Shown here in pieces: positions 62,008 through 64,000 of a DNA stretch of 64,000 bases. A program made the translations under genes and the position numbers. The stretch is from Archilochus colubris (lineage: Eukaryota > Chordata > Aves > Apodiformes > Trochilidae), in the NCBI GenBank assembly GCA_023079485.1, contig CM041084.1:104786467-104850466 (forward strand), in the 5' to 3' direction. Position 1 is the first letter of the stretch. Each line of letters starts with the position of its first letter. Under the pieces are notes generated by a model. The model did not search any database, had not been told where the DNA came from, and saw only the letters and a list, made by a program, of their open reading frames with translations.

Positions 62008-64000
62008 TACAGGAAAGTTTCTCCTGTCTTCTCCCTGCAGAGCTAGAGATGTGTCTGTGGCAAGCCAGACTGCATGGCTGGAGAACTCGCTCAGGCCATT
62101 CTTTTTCCCAAGGCACAGGGGGGAATGAGTTTCTCATCTGCTGGCACAAGTGTGTATCTGCTAAGTGGTTCTCAGTATTATGGGGCCTGACTTTCCTCTT
62201 AAAATTGCACAAAGTTCTTCATGCAGGAAGAGTAACTTCAAAACCACAATGTGGTCATCTGTGCCAGACACATCCTTCCACTGTCTTCCCACAGTTGTTT
62301 CAATCTCTCTAGTGGCAACTGTCCTATTTGCTTCAGGACTGAGAAGAGCTTTCCTGCTGCCTCTTGGGCATCAAGGACTTTACCTTATTCTTGAACAGGC
62401 AGATCTCCTCCGTCTCCTCTCTTCACTACTGTGCTAGGATATTAGTGGATGTGTTCTCAAGACCTTCATGGAACTCTGGAAAAACTAAGGTCAGCCAGGA
62501 ATCACTGTTGTATATTAGCATGTGGCTGCTGTCAAAAAGACAGTAAAAAATACAAAGAAATATTATAGAAATAATGTAAAAACCTTCACCTATATAGTTA
62601 CTTCTGTATATTTTTTTCTCCTAACCAACTTTATCAGGATCATAAGTCATTATCAGCTAGTTTACAGGACTTAGAGTTCATTAATATGTATAAACTCACC
62701 ACTTTATGCTTCTTATACATCAATACAAACTTGCTTTTAGCTGTTTGTAGCAATTAAATTAGACCTTGATATCCCTGAAAAATATTTGATCATAAAGCCC
62801 CACTATTATGAGGACTCATTAATAAACAAAACAATCTTTCTGATAAATCTTGCCGGAGTTTTAAGGAAAAGATGATTACCTGCTTCAACAGCAATAAAAC
62901 TACCAGTATAAATTCTCTGATCACCTACACACACACATACGTGATCTCCTAAAACAAACATATGTAAGTACTTAGCAGATGGACAAGTGAACCTTGGGAT
63001 GAACTTATTAGAAAAACAGAGCAATCGCTGTGTTTTTCAGGAGAAATTGTATTAATATCTAAGGACCAAGTTAAAAAGATTTTAATTGGCTGGCTGCATA
63101 AGATCAGTTCATAGCAAAGTCAATTTAGGTCTTCGTTCCTGTTACACAGATAATATATTTTTGTGTCACTTGCTACAAGAATTTTTAGATGGTGCAGATC
63201 TGTTTTTTGACTAATTTTTTGGTTTGTCTTAAACCAGAGGCAGCCTTGTTATAATTTTTTTTTTCACCTTCTCTGCACACAAAGGTCCTACAATAGTTTG
63301 AGAGCTGAGTTTGCCCTGGTGCCCTTGAGGAGCACTTTTTGCTACTCAGCTGTGCAAAATGCCATGTGTTGCTCCTCATCACTGCTCTGCAGAGATGACT
63401 GCATTGCAGTGGACTCCTGTCAGTTCACTATGAAGCCTGTTGTAAGTGTCTTTTTGATGGCCTGAAAGAGTCCATAGAACATTATTAAAAGCTGAAGAGA
63501 CCTATGATGAAAGCTAAATTAATGGCCAAAACATACCTCTAATCTAACCAAGTATTTCAGATGAGGGATTTTGGTTTTGGAGGCTGCCTTAGCAAATTTT
63601 GAATCGTATGCCAGGACGAATTGCATTACAGAAAAATGAGATATGATGGATAGCCACTCTTTCACCTCTCCAGCTTAGTTTGTCCTTGGATCTCTGCCTT
63701 AGCATTCTTCCCATGTGAGGAAATGCACTGAGAACCTTTTCATCAGTGTATTGTGCACCAATATGGAGAAAATAATGAAACAGTAACTGAAAAATGAAGG
63801 ATGAAGCTGTGAGCCAGGGTCTTTGACTACCAAAACTTTGCTGAACTTCCCTCAGGATGAAAAGTCCTCTGCTCAGTGGGTAGCTTTCCAGTATGGAGTT
63901 TTTACCACTGCAGTCAAGGGATAATGGCAGGCATCATAGTTTCTATGAGGTTGTGGTGGGATTTTTCCATGTGTATTTCCCTATTTTACTTGGAAAAATA

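Larger units (their letters stand above)
57925..64000. other. Unassigned DNA, no gene recognised
   Basis: About 6 kb, AT-rich overall, with a slightly GC-richer, CpG-bearing patch at about 58440-58720. An A/CA-rich repeat lies at 59545-59587 and a T-rich tract at 61977-62007. No exon, RNA gene or transposon end was recognised. Confidence 0.55.

Noticed and set aside
1..64000. CRISPR array, operons, phage or plasmid features
   Set aside because: No regularly spaced direct repeats and no tightly packed coding frames. Repeat content is avian.

Overview
The window looks like gene-poor nuclear DNA from a bird. The main evidence is repeat content. There are four CR1-type non-LTR retrotransposon copies, three of which end in the avian CR1 3' signature (a 'ccttccaaccca'-like box followed by short 'attctatg' repeats). 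There is also a solo LTR of the avian endogenous-retrovirus type, flanked by a perfect 5-bp target-site duplication. The DNA is AT-rich and CpG-poor, with many short A/T runs and no operon-like gene packing. I cannot name the species or the chromosomal locus, and I recognised no exon of a known gene.

Layout. Positions 1-18740 hold no recognisable gene, only AT-rich DNA with small simple repeats and two purine-rich tracts. A solo LTR fills 18746-19753. Positions 19759-37825 are again unassigned, with a CpG-containing patch (31130-31260) and a possible regulatory element (36885-37250). A CR1 lies on the minus strand at 37826-38665. Next come an unexplained GC-richer block (39380-39965), a 27-bp T run, and a short CR1 3' end (43785-43914). 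A perfect 14-bp hairpin sits at 47042-47080. The stretch 48847-51350 contains the only candidate gene structure I could build: an ATG-initiated short exon with a donor, an acceptor in matching phase, a longer open terminal exon, and a polyadenylation signal (215 codons, no recognised family). The stretch 54838-57924 is a cluster of LINE debris: a minus-strand reverse-transcriptase relic with an unusually CpG-rich core, then two plus-strand CR1 copies, one internally deleted. Positions 57925-64000 are unassigned.

No genes here can be shown to work together. The most useful leads are the two-exon candidate, the CpG-rich LINE relic (possible co-option), the hairpin, and several homeodomain/SOX/AP-1 motif clusters that could be enhancers. 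All of these need comparative or transcript data to confirm. Most long open frames here are expected by chance in 64 kb and were not annotated.
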